From positions 1 to 7,983 of the forward strand of contig DATJLQ010000013.1 in NCBI GenBank assembly GCA_035509415.1: a stretch of DNA of 7,983 bases, read 5' to 3'. Positions 5,394 through 7,983 of the stretch are shown piece by piece. The stretch comes from DATJLQ01 sp035509415 (GTDB lineage: Bacteria > Pseudomonadota > Alphaproteobacteria > JACZXZ01). Each line of letters starts with the position of its first letter. The first letter of the stretch is position 1. The notes beneath the pieces are model-generated. The model saw only the letters and a program-made list of their open reading frames with translations. It was not told where the DNA came from and did no database searches. A program made the position numbers and the translations under genes.

Positions 5394-5582
5394 ATGAACA
5401 ATAACGGTGATGACATGAGCGAGATCAGCATGACGAGCTTCGGCGCCGCCGACTCCGCCCGCGCCCGCAACGCCGCCCGGAAAATCGCCGGTTCCTGGGA
5501 CATGATCCTGGTCCTCGCGGCCTGGCTCGCGAGCTGGGGCGGGGTGTTCCTGGCGATCGAGGCCTTGCACAGCGTCTTCTAA
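5394..5582 (+). CDS. Small single-span membrane protein, 62 residues
   Basis: I do not recognise a named family. The N-terminal half (1-33) is polar, with Asn/Asp at the start and a basic stretch (R23, R25, R29, K30); residues 36-56 (DMILVLAAWLASWGGVFLAIE) form one transmembrane helix with three tryptophans nearby (W35, W44, W48); only six residues follow. The positive charges suggest the N-terminus stays in the cytoplasm. ATG at 5394 has GAGGG with an 8-base spacer; an internal ATG at 5415 (MSEIS) is a weaker alternative. Nearly all codons from residue 8 onward end in G or C, strong evidence that it is translated. It stands alone between divergent and convergent neighbours, so there is no operon clue. 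Small one-helix proteins often join respiratory or transport complexes, but that is speculation here. Confidence 0.75.
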   Translation: MNNNGDDMSEISMTSFGAADSARARNAARKIAGSWDMILVLAAWLASWGGVFLAIEALHSVF

Positions 5583-5627
5583 TGCGAGGGACCGGCTCCC
5601 CGCCGGCCGACGCAAATTGCGAGGAAA

Positions 5628-5642
5628 GCTGCATTTTGCAGC
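5628..5642. terminator. Small hairpin after the small membrane-protein gene
   Basis: GCTGCA (5628-5633) pairs with TGCAGC (5637-5642) around TTT, and AAA/TT flanks add weak pairs. Read on the minus strand it is followed by TTTCC, so it may act as a weak terminator for livF readthrough; on the plus strand it lies 46 bases after the small gene's stop. It is one of the few AT-containing stems in the region. Confidence 0.3.
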
Positions 5643-5683
5643 GTTCCCGCCCGACTTCCCGAAATTCTTAATGTCTGGACCGG

Positions 5684-5706
5684 CCGGGGCCGCGTACCGG
5701 CCCCGG
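5684..5706 (-). terminator. Strong GC hairpin downstream of livF
   Basis: CCGGGGCCG (5684-5692) and CGGCCCCGG (5698-5706) form a perfect 9-bp stem with a CGTAC loop, starting 12 bases past the livF stop. There is no true T-run, but the sequence beyond it on the minus strand becomes AT-richer (ATTAAGAATTT), unlike the surroundings. It is a likely transcription terminator or mRNA 3' protecting structure for the liv operon, and may serve the plus strand as well. Confidence 0.55.
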
Positions 5707-5730
5707 ACGCGGCGCTATCAGGCCGCGTCC
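5705..5730. other. Second perfect hairpin spanning the livF stop codon
   Basis: GGACGCGGC (5705-5713) pairs with GCCGCGTCC (5722-5730) around GCTATCAG, a perfect 9-bp stem whose loop contains the livF TGA. It shares GG (5705-5706) with the downstream hairpin, so the two full stems compete for two bases. It could affect termination of translation or mRNA decay at the operon end. Confidence 0.5.
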
Positions 5731-6433
5731 CAGGTCTCGGCACTGGCGCCGGCGAGGGCGCGCACGCGCGCCTCGTCCTTGCCGAACTCGGCCGCCGAGC
5801 CCTCATAGACGACCTTGCCGTCGTCGAGCACATAGGCGCGGTCCGCGACCTCGACCGCGGCGCGCACGTTCTGCTCGACCAGCAGGACCGAGATGCCCTC
5901 CTTGCGCGCCGCGACCACGACCCGGAACACCTCCTGGACGATGAGGGGGGCGAGGCCCTGGGACGGCTCGTCGAGCAGCAAGAGGCGCGGATTGAGCAAA
6001 AGCGCGCGCGCGATCGAGAGCATTTCCTGCTCGCCGCCCGAGAGCTGCCTGCCCTTGTTCGATTTCCGCTGGGCCAGGCGCGGGAACAGCTCGTAGACGC
6101 GCTGGACGGTCCAGGGGCCCGGACGCTCGAGCGGCACCTTGAGATTCTCTTCGACCGTGAGGTTCGCGAAAATGCGCCGTCCCTCGGGCACGAAGCCGAC
6201 GCCGAGCCCCGCGATGCGGTAGGGCGGAAGATGCGTGGTCGCCTGGCCGAAGATGCGCACCGCCCCCTCGCGCGCGGGCGTCAGGCCCACAAGGCTGCGC
6301 ATAGTGGTCGACTTGCCGGCACCGTTGCGCCCGAGCAGCGTGACCAGCTCGCCCTCGCCCACCGTGAGGCTCACGCCGTGGAGAATGTGGCTCTTGCCGT
6401 AGAAGGTGTGGAGGCCCTCGGCCTCGAGCGCGT

Positions 6434-6437
<4 letters not shown>
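5718..6437 (-). CDS. livF: Branched-chain/hydrophobic amino-acid ABC transporter ATPase LivF
   Basis: A 239-residue ATP-binding subunit that sits on the cytoplasmic face of a HAAT-family importer, paired with LivG. Walker A GRNGAGKST is at 36-44, VPEGR (83-87) is the LivF-type Q-loop region, LSGGEQ (132-137) the ABC signature, LLLLDEPSQGLAP (152-164) Walker B and D-loop, and LLVEQN replaces the usual H-loop histidine, as is normal for LivF. FANLTVEENL (90-99) is also characteristic. The ATG at 6437 overlaps the livG stop (ATGA) and has GGAAGG about 4 bases upstream. Length is typical for the family. It is the last gene of the operon, followed by strong hairpins. Substrate range (Leu/Ile/Val, other amino acids, amides or aromatic acids) cannot be read from the ATPase. 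Confidence 0.95.
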
Positions 6438-7179
<742 letters not shown>

Positions 7180-7183
<4 letters not shown>

Positions 7184-7983
7184 GACGTCACCCTGCGCCG
7201 GATGATGCCGAGCACGCCGCGCGGGAAGAACAGCACGACGAGGACGAAGAACAGGCCGATGAAGGATTCCCAGTTCTCGGTCATGCTCGAGACGTAGTCC
7301 TGGAGCACCACGAAGATCACGGCACCCACGAGCGGGCCCCAGAAGGAGCGCATGCCGCCGAGCACCGCCATGATGACGAAGTCGCCAGACTGGCTCCAGT
7401 ACAGCGCGCGCGGATCGACGAAGTTGTTGAGCAAGGCGTAGAGCGCGCCGGCGACGCTGACCAAGGCGCATGAGATCGTCCATGAGACCCAGATGTGCTG
7501 GTCCACCGGGATGCCAAGGAACCGCGCGCGGCGTTCGTTCTCGCGGATGGCGAGCATGGTGTGGCCGAATGGCGAATGCAGCAGCCAGGCCATGACGCCC
7601 GCAGTGATGGCGAACACCGCCAACACCAGGAAATAGAAGGCGATCGCGTCGTGCGTGATATCGAACGTGGCGAATCCGAATGACAGCGGCTGTCGCGTCC
7701 AGCCGGTGAGTCCGTCGTCGCCACCGGTGACCGTGTTCCAGCGGAAGGCAGTGAAATAAAACACCTGACCGAACGCGATGGTGACCATCGCGAAATAGAC
7801 ACCGCGCAGACGGATGATCAACGGACCGATGATCGCGGCGGCGATGGTGCCGACCAACGTGCCGACGACGAGCGCCAGACTGGTGGAGGGCACGAGGTAT
7901 CGGATGGTCATGCCGGCGCCGTAAGCGCCGAGGCCGAAGAAGGCGGCATGACCGAACGACAGCACGCCGGTGTAGCCAAGCAG
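7180..7983 (-). CDS. livM: Branched-chain/hydrophobic amino-acid ABC transporter permease LivM (5' partial)
   Basis: The C-terminal 267 residues of an inner-membrane permease; the start lies beyond the right edge of the window, with roughly 50-80 residues missing compared with usual LivM proteins. The first visible residues, LLGYTGVLSFGHAAFFGLGAYG, are the highly conserved LivM/LivH signature. Several hydrophobic spans follow, then RENERRARFLGIPV (the cytoplasmic loop that contacts the ATPases), LYALLNNFVDPRALYWSQSG, MAVLGGMRSFWGPLVGA and a final helix ending FFPRGVLGIIRRR, all typical of LivM. It forms the channel with LivH, which, together with the periplasmic binding protein, would be expected outside the window. 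Its stop overlaps the livG start. The reading frame is open to the window edge. Confidence 0.95.

Noticed and set aside
7600..7800. Lower GC within livM, considered as a sign of horizontal transfer.
   Set aside because: Some lines fall to about 52-55% GC, but adjacent livM sequence returns to 65-72%, and aromatic-rich membrane segments lower GC. Operon structure is intact, so transfer is not supported.

Overview
The window is a GC-rich (roughly 70% by eye), gene-dense stretch of bacterial chromosome. Very high GC at third codon positions, a BioC/NDUFAF5-type methyltransferase, TATAG-type -10 elements, an FNR/FixK-type box near a small cytochrome c gene and a LivMGF cassette all fit an alphaproteobacterium, probably of the Rhodospirillales/Hyphomicrobiales kind. 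That placement is inferred from gene content, not from a marker gene. I see no tRNA, rRNA, CRISPR array, insertion sequence or phage gene.

Layout, left to right. (1) 73-1008 (+): SAM-dependent methyltransferase-fold protein of the NDUFAF5/BioC group. (2) 1152-1973 (+): an unrecognised membrane-anchored or lipoprotein-like protein with a cysteine cluster behind its N-terminal hydrophobic segment. (3) 2004-2788 (-): a two-gene unit of an ArsR-type repressor followed, with an ATGA overlap, by an AHSA1/SRPBCC protein. Its sigma70-like promoter carries a perfect 7-2-7 inverted repeat between -35 and -10, a probable autoregulatory operator. (4) 2965-3309 (+): an exported monoheme cytochrome c, transcribed divergently from the ArsR unit. 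The shared intergenic region holds a perfect TTGAC-N4-GTCAA box and a 14-bp tandem repeat. (5) 3317-5163 (-): a threonine dehydratase-type PLP enzyme translationally coupled (GTGA overlap) to an N-formylglutamate deformylase (HutG family), away from any visible hut gene. (6) 5394-5582 (+): a 62-residue single-span membrane protein in an otherwise empty gap. (7) 5718-7983 (-): the distal part of a branched-chain or related hydrophobic amino-acid ABC transporter operon, livM (5' end outside the window), livG and livF, each joined by an ATGA overlap and followed by strong GC hairpins.

How they work together: the transporter imports hydrophobic or related amino acids, and the dehydratase/deformylase pair would feed amino-acid carbon into central metabolism (2-oxobutyrate or pyruvate, glutamate, formate). 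The cytochrome gene is probably controlled by oxygen or nitric oxide through an FNR/FixK/NnrR-class regulator. Most genes are ordinary housekeeping or accessory metabolism. I do not see a convincing new multi-gene system. The best leads are the unrecognised Cys-cluster protein, the dehydratase-deformylase coupling, and the regulatory architecture between the ArsR unit and the cytochrome gene.
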